Origin: Opitutaceae bacterium
GTDB lineage: Bacteria; Verrucomicrobiota; Verrucomicrobiia; Opitutales; Opitutaceae
Direction: 5' to 3'
Assembly: GCA_041395105.1 (NCBI GenBank)
Contig: JAWLBB010000001.1
Coordinates: 1,116,001 to 1,180,000 of the forward strand
DNA length: 64,000 bases
In this document: positions 25,748-35,319 of the stretch, piece by piece
Position numbering within the stretch: position 1 is the stretch's first letter
Layout: the number at the start of each line of letters is the position of its first letter
Notes under the pieces: model-generated
What the model was told of the DNA's origin: nothing
The model's input: the letters and a program-made list of their open reading frames with translations, nothing else
Database searches by the model: none
Position numbers and translations under genes: made by a program

Positions 25748-27055
25748 ATGATAACGAAACTGATTATCCTTGCGGGGGGTGCGATCATCCTTGCGCTCCT
25801 GCTTGCCCGCAAATACCGCCTTCTGTGCTGGGTGTTGCTGTTCACCATGGTCATTGGACCGCGCCGGGCGCAGTTCGTTTATCAGGATATCGTTCGCGAG
25901 ATCAACTGGAAGTTCGAGGTCATTCCATTCACCGTTCTTCTCCTGCTTTTGCTGCTTTTGACCGTCCGCTTCATCCGCTTCACTCTTGGCCGGTGGGATC
26001 TGGTCGCTCTCGCGCTGATCGCTTTTTCGTTTGTGGTGGCAATGGCCAGTGGCGTGCCTTTCGACAAGGCTGTTCTCTGGATGGTCCCGATCTCAAGCGT
26101 CTTTCTGACCAAGCACGTCATCATGGTCTTTGTGCGGAACGGGGCCGCCTATGAGACGGCAACCCGGATTTTCCTGCTGGTCAGTTTTCTTATCGCCGCG
26201 GGTTCCCTGATGACGGCGGTCGGGATAACCTTTGGAGGATTTCTCCTTCCCTCGCAGGCCTATGGCGTGATCGTCGACGGAAAGGTTCAGGCGGTGACCC
26301 GAGCGGAAGGGTTCTGGGGTACGGCCACGGTCGCAGGTGTAACCGTAACCTCGATTCTGTTGTTGCCCACGCTTCGGGCTCCGTCTCTGATCAAACTGGG
26401 TTTGGCCGGGGCTCAAGTTGCAAGCGTAATGGTCTCGGGCAAACGCTTGGCTTTTCTTTCCATGGCGCTGACCTGTCTCTTCCTGATCGTAGGATCCAAG
26501 GGGCGCTATCGAAAAGTGACTGGAATCGGCCTTGCCGCGATCATCGCTGTGGTGGCCTGGATTTATCTGCCCTCAACCGGCATCATCGAGCGATTCGGCG
26601 AAGCCGAACAGGCCCTGTCGGGCGAGAGGGAAAATGATCAGCGGATACGGCGATTCAGTTACGCCATTGATTCATATCTGACGAATCCGATTCTTGGCGG
26701 AGGTGCGGGAAATGTCGCCTACATCCACAATGGGTATCTTGAACTGCTGGCCAATATGGGTCTGGCTGCCCTCCCGGTTATTGCGGCTTTGCTTCTCCCG
26801 ATCTGGACCGGCTATCGGGCCGGGGGGGCCACCCGTGTCTGGGCACAGATTGCCGGCATATTCATGGTTTCACCTTTCATGCTGGAGGCGGTTTTGAACC
26901 GCCCTGAACACCTGACCTTCCTGGGATTCTTTCTGGGCATGATTCAGGCAACTCATTTTCTGGAACGCCGACCGGTGCGAATCCCGACGCGGGGGCCGAC
27001 AACGGATGACCGGCCGGAGGTGCCCGAACTCAAGGAGGAGACGCATGCCAGCTGA
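25748..27055 (+). CDS. O-antigen ligase/polymerase-like membrane protein (Wzy/WaaL superfamily)
   Basis: 435 residues with about eleven hydrophobic segments and a charged cytoplasmic tail (RGPTTDDRPEVPELKEE). A large extracytoplasmic loop precedes NPILGGGAGNVAYIHNGYLELLANMG, where the Gly-rich stretch and the HNxYLE motif are typical of the Wzy_C/O-antigen ligase fold. It either polymerises repeat units or ligates the finished glycan to an acceptor on the periplasmic side. It starts a second plus-strand run after the reversed acyltransferase. Its last 11 bp overlap the next glycosyltransferase. Sequence alone does not separate polymerase from ligase. Confidence 0.82.
   Translation: MITKLIILAGGAIILALLLARKYRLLCWVLLFTMVIGPRRAQFVYQDIVREINWKFEVIPFTVLLLLLLLLTVRFIRFTLGRWDLVALALIAFSFVVAMASGVPFDKAVLWMVPISSVFLTKHVIMVFVRNGAAYETATRIFLLVSFLIAAGSLMTAVGITFGGFLLPSQAYGVIVDGKVQAVTRAEGFWGTATVAGVTVTSILLLPTLRAPSLIKLGLAGAQVASVMVSGKRLAFLSMALTCLFLIVGSKGRYRKVTGIGLAAIIAVVAWIYLPSTGIIERFGEAEQALSGERENDQRIRRFSYAIDSYLTNPILGGGAGNVAYIHNGYLELLANMGLAALPVIAALLLPIWTGYRAGGATRVWAQIAGIFMVSPFMLEAVLNRPEHLTFLGFFLGMIQATHFLERRPVRIPTRGPTTDDRPEVPELKEETHAS
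27032..27040 (+). promoter_or_regulatory. Strong ribosome binding site fixing the start of the GT2 gene
   Basis: AAGGAGGAG, 4 nt before the ATG at 27045 and inside the end of the upstream gene. It is the clearest Shine-Dalgarno in the locus and decides the start over the in-frame ATG at 27006. Confidence 0.75.
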
Positions 27056-27866
27056 TCCGCCAGATCGATCGGGCCTTACGGTCATCATCCCGACGTATAA
27101 CGTTGAGGCCTATCTCGACCGCCAGCTCACCTTGCTTCGCGATCTGGCTGACGAGGTCCTGGTCTGTGATTCCTACTCGACAGACAAAACGCTTGAGATC
27201 GCGGCCCGTCACGGAGTCCGGGTCATACAACATGAATACGTCACGTCGGCCATCCAGAAGAATTGGGCCATTCCCCAAGCCAGTTTTGAATGGGTTCTCA
27301 TCCTGGATTCGGACGAAATTCCCGAACCGCAACTTACGGACGAAATCCGGTCTTTTCTCCAAGGCCCACCTCCGACGGATGTCGATCTGGTGTGGATACC
27401 GAGAAAGAACCTTTTCTGGGGAAAGTGGATGCGGAGATCCTCCGATTATCCTGACCGGCAATCGCGGCTCTTTCGGCGAGACAAGGGACGTTACGACGGT
27501 CGAGAGGTTCATTCCCATGTGGTCGTGCCAGGGCGTTCGGTTCAATTTGAGCACGCGTTGATTCATGACGATTTCACCGACATCAGCAGTTGGTGGCTGA
27601 AGACGAACCGTTACCTGAGGTATGAACTGCAGGAGACGCAGAAACGTGGTAGAGGATGGTCGTTTCGGCGACAGTTTGTTTACCCGTGGGCGATCTTCGG
27701 TCGGGACTATTTCCTCCGAGGTGCATTTATCCATGGTGTTCCGGGTTTCTTCCGGGTCTTTCTCAAGGTGCTCACCTACGTCATGGTCCAATTCAAGATC
27801 TTTGAAAGTGAGCTGCAACTTCGAGCGCCAGAACGTGTCCGGGAAAAGTCTTCTAATCCTCGTTGA
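27045..27866 (+). CDS. Glycosyltransferase, family 2 (WaaE/KdtX-like)
   Basis: 273 residues from the ATG behind AAGGAGGAG. LTVIIPTYNVEAYLDRQL, VLVCDSYSTDKTLEIA, QKNWAI and WVLILDSDEIPEP follow the order seen in the LPS-core beta-glucosyltransferase-like subgroup of GT2, with DSDE as the metal-binding DXD. RQSRLFRRDKGRYDGREVHSH is the typical acceptor-side segment. A C-terminal hydrophobic region suggests membrane association. The gene overlaps the polymerase-like gene by 11 bp and the next GT4 gene by 32 bp, so these are co-transcribed. Confidence 0.87.
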   Translation: MPADPPDRSGLTVIIPTYNVEAYLDRQLTLLRDLADEVLVCDSYSTDKTLEIAARHGVRVIQHEYVTSAIQKNWAIPQASFEWVLILDSDEIPEPQLTDEIRSFLQGPPPTDVDLVWIPRKNLFWGKWMRRSSDYPDRQSRLFRRDKGRYDGREVHSHVVVPGRSVQFEHALIHDDFTDISSWWLKTNRYLRYELQETQKRGRGWSFRRQFVYPWAIFGRDYFLRGAFIHGVPGFFRVFLKVLTYVMVQFKIFESELQLRAPERVREKSSNPR

Positions 27867-28968
27867 TGGCGATTTTGTCGGCGGTGCCGAGACCAACTAC
27901 CGGTTTATTTTGCCGGGTCTGTTGAGTCGCGGTTGGCGTCCGGTCTTTGTCTGTCCGGAAGACCAAAACTTGCGCGCCTATTTTGACGCTTTCGGCCATC
28001 GGATCGAGACGGCGACGGGAATGCTTCGCTATCCGCCATTTTCAGTGGGTGGGCGGACATCTCCGATGAATCTGTTTCGGGTCTTTGCCGCAATCCGGGT
28101 CAATCGCAGGCGGGTGATGCACCTCATTCGCGAGCATTCGGCAGTGGCCGTGATTTCGAACTCGATGGTTTCACATCTGCTCAATGCATCGCTCCCTCTC
28201 GATCCGGGGTATCGACGGGTGGTGCATCTGCATGACATCGTGAATCGGCGCAAAGCCAGAGGGCTCTATGGGAAGGGTCTTGATTGGATCTCCCGGCGTG
28301 TGGATGCGATAATCACCATTTCTGATGCGGTCGTGGAGACAATTCCCAAGTCGGAGCGATACAAGTCGACAAAGCTCTACAATCCGATCGGAGAGATGCC
28401 CGTGAGAAAGAGGGCAAGGGAAGAACGACTGAGGGTGGGTATGTTCGCTCGATACACCAAGTGGAAAGGGCATGGCGATCTGCTTCAGATCGCTGCGACG
28501 TGCACGGATGCCCCGGTGGAGTTCGTGTCGTTCGGGAACGTCTCCGCGAGCGATCAGGTTTACCTGGACGGACTAAAGACGATGGCACAGGCTCTCAAGC
28601 ATCCCGACCGGTTGAGACTCAACGGATTCACTCCAGATCCTCTTCAGGAAATGGCAGATTGTGATTTCGTCCTTCACCTTTCCACATCTCCCGAACCCTT
28701 TGGCAGGGTCCTGATTGAGGCCAATGCCTGTGGGGTTCCCATACTGGCTTACCGGGGTGGGGGAGTGGATGAACTTTTCGAGAACCTAGGTTTGTTCGGA
28801 GAACGCTTTTCCAATGGAGATTGGGCGGCGGTGGCGGCGTTCATTTTGGCTGCGGCCGCCGGGAATCAGTCAACGACGAGTGTGGCGGAGGCTCTGCCAA
28901 AGGCTCGACTCGGAGGGATTGCGGCGGAAAATTACGTCGATTCCTATCTTAGGGTTTGCCATGATTGA
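27835..28968 (+). CDS. Glycosyltransferase, family 4-like
   Basis: 377 residues from a GTG at 27835, giving VSGKSLLILVDGDFVGGAETN. The longer frame from 27622 is a shadow of the upstream gene. A GTG at 27808 is also possible. The GGAETN donor-lobe loop and STSPEPFGRVLIEANACGVPIL then GGGVDELF mark a GT4 enzyme with the E-x7-E motif intact. RVGMFARYTKWKGHGDLL marks the second Rossmann lobe. It overlaps both neighbours (32 bp upstream, 8 bp downstream), unusually compact even for this locus. Confidence 0.85.
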   Translation: MSGKSLLILVDGDFVGGAETNYRFILPGLLSRGWRPVFVCPEDQNLRAYFDAFGHRIETATGMLRYPPFSVGGRTSPMNLFRVFAAIRVNRRRVMHLIREHSAVAVISNSMVSHLLNASLPLDPGYRRVVHLHDIVNRRKARGLYGKGLDWISRRVDAIITISDAVVETIPKSERYKSTKLYNPIGEMPVRKRAREERLRVGMFARYTKWKGHGDLLQIAATCTDAPVEFVSFGNVSASDQVYLDGLKTMAQALKHPDRLRLNGFTPDPLQEMADCDFVLHLSTSPEPFGRVLIEANACGVPILAYRGGGVDELFENLGLFGERFSNGDWAAVAAFILAAAAGNQSTTSVAEALPKARLGGIAAENYVDSYLRVCHD

Positions 28969-30952
28969 AGACGGAAAGTTGATGCCGTCTCGAGAGACCT
29001 TGAGCGGCCGTGTGCGCCTCGCTGTCGTCGCGGTGTTATTGGTCGGACTGCATGTCGGCCTTTCCTGGTGGTATGGCCTGTTTCTGCCCTGGGGTGGTGA
29101 TGAATGGTACACCTACGAGGGAAGAACCCTCATGGCGGTGCCGAATACAATTCTGATTGAATGCGCGCGCCTGGTCCTGGGGGGAGTCAATCCGGGGAAC
29201 TACATGTTCTATCGACTGACCGGCGTGGTCTGGGTCAGCTTCGCCGTCGCAGGGCTTTTTCTCCTCGGGCGGGACAATCGTGACTTCAGGATGCTGCTTC
29301 CGATGGCGGTATTTCTGGTGTTCAGTCCGTTTGTCTTCTTTCAGGAACAATATTTCAGATACTACGGATTCTACCTGGGGGCATCGTTTGGAGTCTTCAT
29401 CCTCATCCGTTATCTCGACTACGAATACCGAAAATGCCGCCTGGTCTTCTGGGGGTTGCTTCTGCTTTCACCCTTTCTCTATCTCTTCTTGGGACTCCAG
29501 ATCGGTTGTTACGTCGCCTTTCGAGAATGGTCGTGTCTGAAAGCAAGAGGTCGGATTCTGGTGGCCTCCTCCGCGATTCTCGTGGCCCTGGTCCTGATTA
29601 CATTCTGGAGCTGGTTCATCCGATTCGGGATGGAAATCGCCTTTACCGGGATGAGCAGCGTGGCGGGAGAGAACGCCTTCCGCGGTTTCAGTCCCGGACT
29701 GGCCATCAAGCCGTTCTATTTCGTTTTCGAGACATTTTGGGGCTACCAGGTTGAACCGACGGAGAATTGGCTGGTCATTCTGGGATCGGTCTGGCTCTTC
29801 TCCCTGCTCGCGTTTCGGTTTTCCCAGCTTCTCCTGAAAGATCGCGAGCGCGCGGGCTTGGTGGCTGCATGTCTGCTTGTTCCATTGGCTGCCATCTACC
29901 TGGTCCTGGAGCCGATGACGCCGCCTGGCGCGACCCAACTTGAGTCAAAGCACGCGTTGTTCGGGTTACCCTGGCTCCTCCTGCTGGTATTTGATGCCCG
30001 CGGGCGTCTAGGCAAGTGGCTGGCCGGAGTCACCGTTTTCGGCATCCTGGGAATCGCCTTGGTTCACACTTTCCGCAGACCGGGGCCGCTTTGGCCGGAA
30101 ATTGCCGATGTGGCGGCATCAGTGGTGGAGTCGGGCGGGCGCGTTGTCGTGGATGGGCGCAGCAACCGAACCTTTCGTTTCTACGCGAGTGACCGGATTG
30201 ATCCGGACTCTGTCTCCGTCATAGGTGACTTCGATTCGCTCGAAGACGGGAGTCTTGATCCAACGGCCGAGATCATGGTCATCCAGAACGACTGGAAGGC
30301 CTACCAGGTGCTTTCACTTGAGCAGAATTGGAATTCAGGTTCGGATTCATCATCCAAAGTCCAGGCCGTAACGGAGACGATCAGTTTTCTGAAAGAGGGG
30401 GGCTACGTGGGGAAGTGGGGGGCGGTGCAATTTCCGCTGCAGGCATTTGTGTACGCGCCGAAGGCGGGTTCGAAGGCACCGATCCCGTCCGTTCTGCCAA
30501 TTGCTTACCGGGATCTTTCGTTTCCGCGAGAAATCGGCGGAACAAGGTTCCTTGGTGCGGCCAACCTGAGACCTGGTGACCAAGTGGTCCTGGGTCGCCG
30601 AAACGAAGGGCTGATCGTGGTCGACTGGTTCCTCAAAGGGGCGGAGAACCTGCCGAAGGGTACAACGTTCGGAACGATCCAATTGGGAGATCTGATTATG
30701 CCTCTGAAGGTCGGGCCGGAAGTTTCATCCAGATACCAGATGGCTCTGTGCCGGGGCCTCGAGGGCAGCCGACCGATCGATTCCTGGAATAAGCGTCCAC
30801 TCATTTCCCAAGCTTCAAGGTATCCTGAATCCTTTTTTTCAGCTGAGGGTGTGATTTGCCAGTCGGTTTTCGAGGGTCATGATTCCATCACGATTTCCGT
30901 GAGCCATCCATCGATTGAACTCATCATTCTAGTTCCAGAAAGTGATTCCTAA
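28961..30952 (+). CDS. Polytopic membrane glycosyltransferase-like protein (GT39/ArnT-like)
   Basis: 663 residues from the ATG at 28961 (MIEDGKLMPSRETL). About ten hydrophobic segments fill residues 20-410, then a soluble C-terminal region of about 250 residues. After the first transmembrane helix, LPWGGDEWYTYEGR provides the acidic DE pair in the first periplasmic loop as in GT-C enzymes of the PMT/ArnT type, which use polyprenyl-phosphate sugars. The last gene of this run is a polyprenyl-phosphate sugar synthase-like GT2, a logical donor supplier. I infer a periplasmic side-branch sugar transfer. The C-terminal soluble part is unassigned. Confidence 0.68.
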   Translation: MIEDGKLMPSRETLSGRVRLAVVAVLLVGLHVGLSWWYGLFLPWGGDEWYTYEGRTLMAVPNTILIECARLVLGGVNPGNYMFYRLTGVVWVSFAVAGLFLLGRDNRDFRMLLPMAVFLVFSPFVFFQEQYFRYYGFYLGASFGVFILIRYLDYEYRKCRLVFWGLLLLSPFLYLFLGLQIGCYVAFREWSCLKARGRILVASSAILVALVLITFWSWFIRFGMEIAFTGMSSVAGENAFRGFSPGLAIKPFYFVFETFWGYQVEPTENWLVILGSVWLFSLLAFRFSQLLLKDRERAGLVAACLLVPLAAIYLVLEPMTPPGATQLESKHALFGLPWLLLLVFDARGRLGKWLAGVTVFGILGIALVHTFRRPGPLWPEIADVAASVVESGGRVVVDGRSNRTFRFYASDRIDPDSVSVIGDFDSLEDGSLDPTAEIMVIQNDWKAYQVLSLEQNWNSGSDSSSKVQAVTETISFLKEGGYVGKWGAVQFPLQAFVYAPKAGSKAPIPSVLPIAYRDLSFPREIGGTRFLGAANLRPGDQVVLGRRNEGLIVVDWFLKGAENLPKGTTFGTIQLGDLIMPLKVGPEVSSRYQMALCRGLEGSRPIDSWNKRPLISQASRYPESFFSAEGVICQSVFEGHDSITISVSHPSIELIILVPESDS

Positions 30953-31904
30953 AGCCACCTCCCCCATCGAAGACAATCTTCTGTCGATCATCATTCCTTT
31001 CCTCAACGAAGAGGAGGTTCTCCCGATGCTTCGAGCGCGATTCGAACGGATCGAAGGGATGCCACCCAAGTGGGAACTGATCCTGGTCAGCGATGGCTCC
31101 ACTGATGGAAGCATCGCCCTTGTCGAGCAATGGACGACCGAGGATCCGAGGGTTCGGTTGGTCGTGCTGTCTCGCAATTTCGGTCACCAGGCGGCGGTGA
31201 CGGCGGGCCTGAGTTTTGTCTCGGGTGACTTCGTCGCCATCATGGACGCCGATCTCCAGGATGAACCGGAGGTCATGCTGGAGTTGCTGGCAACGGCGCA
31301 GGAGGGTTACGACGTGGTCTATGCCACCCGTGAGAAGCGCAAATCGACTCTATGGAAACGTTGCGCATACTCCGCATTTTATTGGTTGTACGGAAAGCTG
31401 GCCGAGACGCCAGTTCACCTCGATAGCGGGGACTTCTGTGTCCTCAGTCGCCGGGCGGTGGATATCCTGAACGCCCTGCCTGAACGGGTCCGCTTTGTGC
31501 GCGGCCTTCGCTCATGGATCGGTCTGCGTTCGACTTCGATCGGGGTTCATCGTCCTGACCGCGCGGGTGGGGTGGCCCAGTACAATATGGTCAAGCTAAT
31601 CAAGCTGGCCATGACGGGACTGACCTCTTTTTCGACGAAGCCTCTTCGTCTGGCGATAGGGGTAGGTTTCTGCCTGTGCATTGTCGCGATTGCGTTGGCG
31701 GTCTTTTACCTGATTAAGGCCCTGGTCTTTGATCTCCACAGTGCGGCTCCCGGCTTTGCCACGATTGTGATTCTGCTGCTCTTTCTCAACGGCGTGACCA
31801 TGCTCCTTCTCGGAATCATCGGGGAGTATCTCTCACAGATTTTTATCGAGGTGAAGCATCGCCCTACCTTTGTGGTGGAACGACTCGTCAACCTGCCGGA
31901 ATGA
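30942..31904 (+). CDS. Polyprenyl-phosphate glycosyltransferase (DPM1/GtrB-like GT2)
   Basis: 320 residues, GTG start overlapping the upstream gene by 11 bp. SIIIPFLNEEEVLPML, LVSDGSTDGS and AIMDADLQDEPEVM (with the DAD metal site) define a GT2 enzyme of the dolichol/undecaprenyl-phosphate sugar synthase group. Two C-terminal transmembrane segments (about 228-258 and 267-295), with GIIGEYLSQIFIEVKHRP, are typical of GtrB/ArnC-like members. It would make a polyprenyl-phosphate-linked sugar that the adjoining GT-C-type protein could use in the periplasm. Sugar unknown. Confidence 0.88.
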   Translation: MIPKATSPIEDNLLSIIIPFLNEEEVLPMLRARFERIEGMPPKWELILVSDGSTDGSIALVEQWTTEDPRVRLVVLSRNFGHQAAVTAGLSFVSGDFVAIMDADLQDEPEVMLELLATAQEGYDVVYATREKRKSTLWKRCAYSAFYWLYGKLAETPVHLDSGDFCVLSRRAVDILNALPERVRFVRGLRSWIGLRSTSIGVHRPDRAGGVAQYNMVKLIKLAMTGLTSFSTKPLRLAIGVGFCLCIVAIALAVFYLIKALVFDLHSAAPGFATIVILLLFLNGVTMLLLGIIGEYLSQIFIEVKHRPTFVVERLVNLPE

Positions 31905-31991
31905 CGGCCCCGCCGTTACCCCTGACGACCCAAAGACGTGACCGGGCGCATTCCGTGAACGAAGGAACAGCGCTGGGACCCGATCAGAAAC

Positions 31992-33071
31992 ATGAGTAGA
32001 GCCTCACATCTGGAAAAGATCCTCCTGTGTTCATCTCCGAGATCGGGTTCCACTTTTGCGGCGAACCTGATCCAGAGTTCACCGGAGGTTGTTTTTCTTA
32101 ACGAGATCATGACGCGCAAGCGCCATCTGCTTCCTCGCTTCGTTCGTGATCAGGATTCGGACGACTGTGCCCTCCTGCGCCGGTCTTTTGAGGCCGATCT
32201 TGATCAGCTGTTGAGGTATACTCTGCCCTACCTCCGGAACCTGGTACACCGAAACCGATGGCTGAAGTCATCCGTCTTTGGACTCTTTAAGGTGGCGTCA
32301 TCGGTCACCTCACATCTCGGGATGCAGGGATTTGAACGCAATCCCTTCTACTGGTTCTACTTCCTAAACTCGCTTCACGAGCCTCTGTTCAAGCCGTTTG
32401 TCGAGGTTCAGTTTCCAAAGAGCCCGCATTGCTCCCGGTTGCTGATCAAGGATGTTCATCTTCTCCGTTCTTACCGGACATACCGCTTCATGTATCCCGA
32501 CGCCAAGGTGATCTACATGGTGAGGGATCCGTATGCGCAGGTGGCTTCCCAAAAAAAACATCATGGCCAGATGGATACCGGGCAGCGGATGGAGCGTTCC
32601 GGCGAGAGCGAACGTCCCCCGAATGAAGACCAAGCTCAGCAGATCGAGCATCTTCGCGGAATTTACGGCGAGAGCGATCTCTTGGATCGCTTCTATGGGA
32701 GGAGCTTTGAGGAGACATTTGCCCTTTTCTGGCGCTTGAACAACGACGCGTTGGTCGAGTGCATGAGGACGGAATCCGAATCGCGTTTTCTGGCGATCCG
32801 ATACGAAAGCCTGGTTGAGGACACTGAAAACCAGATCCGCACGATCCTGGAGTTCCTCAATTTGCCCTTCTCGGGCAACCTCACCCGTTACCTGAACGTC
32901 CTTGCCGCATTCCGGGGCGAGCAACGTCACGGGCGTTCCACCTTCGTTTCAGGCGAGGGCAAGTCGGAGAAATGGCGTTCGGCCTTCTCGGAGTCACAGG
33001 TGTCATCCATCAGCAGGGTGTTGGAAGGCAGTCCCGCCATGGCACACTTCGGTTACCTTCCAAGGAACTGA
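31992..33071 (+). CDS. Sulfotransferase family protein
   Basis: 359 residues, cytosolic. ILLCSSPRSGSTFAANLI is the 5'-phosphosulfate-binding PRSGST loop, and KVIYMVRDPYAQVAS near residue 170 is the 3'-phosphate-binding motif with the conserved Arg. FLAIRYESLVEDTENQI is the family's late signature region. Its stop directly abuts the start of the next glycosyltransferase (0-bp gap), tying it into the EPS transcription unit and supporting a sugar acceptor. Longer than the 286-residue sulfotransferase at 7972 and only distantly related to it. Confidence 0.88.
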   Translation: MSRASHLEKILLCSSPRSGSTFAANLIQSSPEVVFLNEIMTRKRHLLPRFVRDQDSDDCALLRRSFEADLDQLLRYTLPYLRNLVHRNRWLKSSVFGLFKVASSVTSHLGMQGFERNPFYWFYFLNSLHEPLFKPFVEVQFPKSPHCSRLLIKDVHLLRSYRTYRFMYPDAKVIYMVRDPYAQVASQKKHHGQMDTGQRMERSGESERPPNEDQAQQIEHLRGIYGESDLLDRFYGRSFEETFALFWRLNNDALVECMRTESESRFLAIRYESLVEDTENQIRTILEFLNLPFSGNLTRYLNVLAAFRGEQRHGRSTFVSGEGKSEKWRSAFSESQVSSISRVLEGSPAMAHFGYLPRN

Positions 33072-34184
33072 ATGTTGAATCTCGGCCAGAGTTTGATACT
33101 TCGTCCCGATGAGAACGGGGTGGACGGCGATACGGCAGGGGAGGGTTCTGCCTCTATCCGGTGGGGGTCGAGAGCGAGGGATTCCGTCATTGCTCTCTAT
33201 TCAAACCTTGAGACCGGATTTGTCACAATCGATCGCCAGATCCTCGACGAGGCATTTGGGTGTAAACTGGTCATTGTTGGCCGCAACGCATCCGGCGTAG
33301 CAGCTGCTGTCTGCACGGTGGCCCGAACATCGGCCTGCGTCGGTTGGTTTGCTTCCTGGCACACTTTTCCGGTCGTCCTTGCTGCCGCTTTGCTTCGGAA
33401 GCCCTTCCTCTTGATTATCGGTGGGTATGACCTGGCAAACATGCCCGAGATCGAATATGGACATCAACGGGGCGGTTTGAAGCGATGGATTTCCCTCGCC
33501 ACAATGAAGCTTGCCTCGCGGTTGATGACGAATTCCGAATACAGCAGGGGCGAGGGCAAACGAAATGCGGGTCTCGATCCCAAGACTGTGGGCGTGGTCC
33601 ACCACGGGGTTCCCGACGTGTTCGGGAAACGACCGCCAAAGTCCTGGAAACGACTGGTGGTGACGGTGGGGAATGTCGATCGGGCCAATCTCTTTCGGAA
33701 GGGTCATGAGCCCTTTGTGCGTGCGGCCGCGCTGCTGCCCGATGTGGAGTTCCGTCTGATTGGGTCGTGGCGGGATGATGCCATCGACTACCTCAAGTCA
33801 ATCGCAACGACCAATGTCGTTTTCCCGGGACGGGTTTCAGATGATGAACTCAACGCCAGCCTTATGGAAGCCTCGGTTTATGTCCAGGCATCGGCTCACG
33901 AGGGATTCGGCATGAGCCTGGCCGAAGCCATGCTGGCCTGTTGTGTTCCAGTGGTGAGTTGCAACGGTGCCATCCCGGAAGTGGTCGGCGAATGTGGACT
34001 TTATCTCAGTCGGATTACGCCGGAAGCGCTGGCGCAGAATATCGAGGCTGCGTTGGCGAGGGGGCCCATCATCGGACCAGTTGCGCGGGAGAGGATCATA
34101 CACTCCTTCCCCCTCGAAGTGAGGAGGCGCGGGTTGGTGAGAGAGATTAGGGCTTTGATTGAAGATGAGGGCAGAGTGATATGA
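33072..34184 (+). CDS. Glycosyltransferase, family 4-like
   Basis: 370 residues. The C-terminal lobe is clear: RLVVTVGNVDRANLFRKGHEPF, VVFPGRVSDDELNASL and SAHEGFGMSLAEAMLACCVPVV then GAIPEVVG, a GT4 donor site with E-x7-E. The N-terminal lobe is shorter and more divergent than usual (ASWHTFPVVLAAALLRKPFLL). It begins immediately after the sulfotransferase stop codon and overlaps the following GT2 gene by 4 bp (ATGA), so all three are coupled. Specificity unknown. Confidence 0.86.
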   Translation: MLNLGQSLILRPDENGVDGDTAGEGSASIRWGSRARDSVIALYSNLETGFVTIDRQILDEAFGCKLVIVGRNASGVAAAVCTVARTSACVGWFASWHTFPVVLAAALLRKPFLLIIGGYDLANMPEIEYGHQRGGLKRWISLATMKLASRLMTNSEYSRGEGKRNAGLDPKTVGVVHHGVPDVFGKRPPKSWKRLVVTVGNVDRANLFRKGHEPFVRAAALLPDVEFRLIGSWRDDAIDYLKSIATTNVVFPGRVSDDELNASLMEASVYVQASAHEGFGMSLAEAMLACCVPVVSCNGAIPEVVGECGLYLSRITPEALAQNIEAALARGPIIGPVARERIIHSFPLEVRRRGLVREIRALIEDEGRVI

Positions 34185-35293
34185 GTTCCGTTGTGGATTT
34201 CAGCGGAATTCGAGGGGACCAAAACGGCGGACTTGGTTGTCCGGGATTGGTTTCCATCATCGTCCCCTGCCGGAACGAAATCGGCTTTGTTGAGCGTTCC
34301 ATCAGTTCACTCCTAAGGCAGAAGACGGACGGATTGCGAATGGAACTGCTTGTTGCTGACGGCCTGAGTGACGATGGAACGCGCGGAGTACTTGATGCGA
34401 TTGCCTCGAGTGACGATCGCCTTCGAGTCATTGACAATTCAGAGAGAACGACACCAGCGGCTTTGGCCCTGCTACTGGAAGAGTCATCGGGTGAGTTCTT
34501 GGTGCGGGCAGATGCTCACAGCGAGTATCCGGATGACTATGTGTTCACATTGGTCGAATTCCTGAGGCAAGAGGGAGCGGACAACGTGGGTGGTGTTTGG
34601 GACACTCAACCAGGAGCGGAAACGTTGCAGGCTCGGGCAATTGCCGCTGCGTTGACCTCACGTTTCGGAGTGGGTGTATCCTACCGGAACCGGCGGGGTG
34701 ATCGGCCGATCGAGGCTGAGACGGTCCCTTTTGGTGCATGGCGACGGGCACACTTCGACCGATTTGGACCGTTTGATCCCTGGTTTGTTCGCGCACAGGA
34801 TCTGGAGCATAATATCCGGGTGCGCAGGATGGGCGGACGAATCGTCTGCTTGCCATGGTTGAAGATCCGCTATTTCGCCCGACGAAGCCTTGGAAAGCTT
34901 GGCCGGATGGCATTCGACTACGGCTATTGGAAGATCCCGGTTCGGGCCAAGCACCCGGTCCGATTCTCGGTCCGGCAGTTCATGCCTCCGGCCCTGGTTG
35001 CGGTCGTGACAGTCTGTCTATTCGCATCGATCTGGTACCCGCCGGCGGCTCTGCCGGTTTTGAGTTACCTTTTCGCGGTCGTTGGCGCCGCCGTCCTGGC
35101 GGGTATCGAGCACCGATCCATGTTGATCGTCCCGTATTGTACGCTTGCGCTTGTCCTGATGCACTTTGGCTACGGTGTTGGCTACTTTTGCGGCCTGATC
35201 GACGTTCATCTCCGCCATCGCTTTGCATTCGAGGGTGAAAACCCGGTTGGCGTGGGGCCGGAAGGCAAGACAAAGACGTCTCGTCGTACTTGA
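34181..35293 (+). CDS. Glycosyltransferase, family 2, with C-terminal membrane segments (ExoA-like)
   Basis: 370 residues. VSIIVPCRNEIGFVERSISSLL, LLVADGLSDDGTRGVL and FLVRADAHSEYPDDYV resemble the ExoA succinoglycan glucosyltransferase group of GT2. FVRAQDLEHNIRVRRMGGRI is the acceptor-side QD/ED region. The last third has about three hydrophobic segments (about 268-335), anchoring it in the inner membrane. It is coupled by ATGA overlap to the GT4 upstream and abuts the family-2 sulfotransferase downstream. Role: one step of EPS repeat-unit assembly. Confidence 0.87.
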   Translation: MSSVVDFSGIRGDQNGGLGCPGLVSIIVPCRNEIGFVERSISSLLRQKTDGLRMELLVADGLSDDGTRGVLDAIASSDDRLRVIDNSERTTPAALALLLEESSGEFLVRADAHSEYPDDYVFTLVEFLRQEGADNVGGVWDTQPGAETLQARAIAAALTSRFGVGVSYRNRRGDRPIEAETVPFGAWRRAHFDRFGPFDPWFVRAQDLEHNIRVRRMGGRIVCLPWLKIRYFARRSLGKLGRMAFDYGYWKIPVRAKHPVRFSVRQFMPPALVAVVTVCLFASIWYPPAALPVLSYLFAVVGAAVLAGIEHRSMLIVPYCTLALVLMHFGYGVGYFCGLIDVHLRHRFAFEGENPVGVGPEGKTKTSRRT

Positions 35294-35319
35294 GAACTAC
35301 TGTCCCCGTACGGATTACT

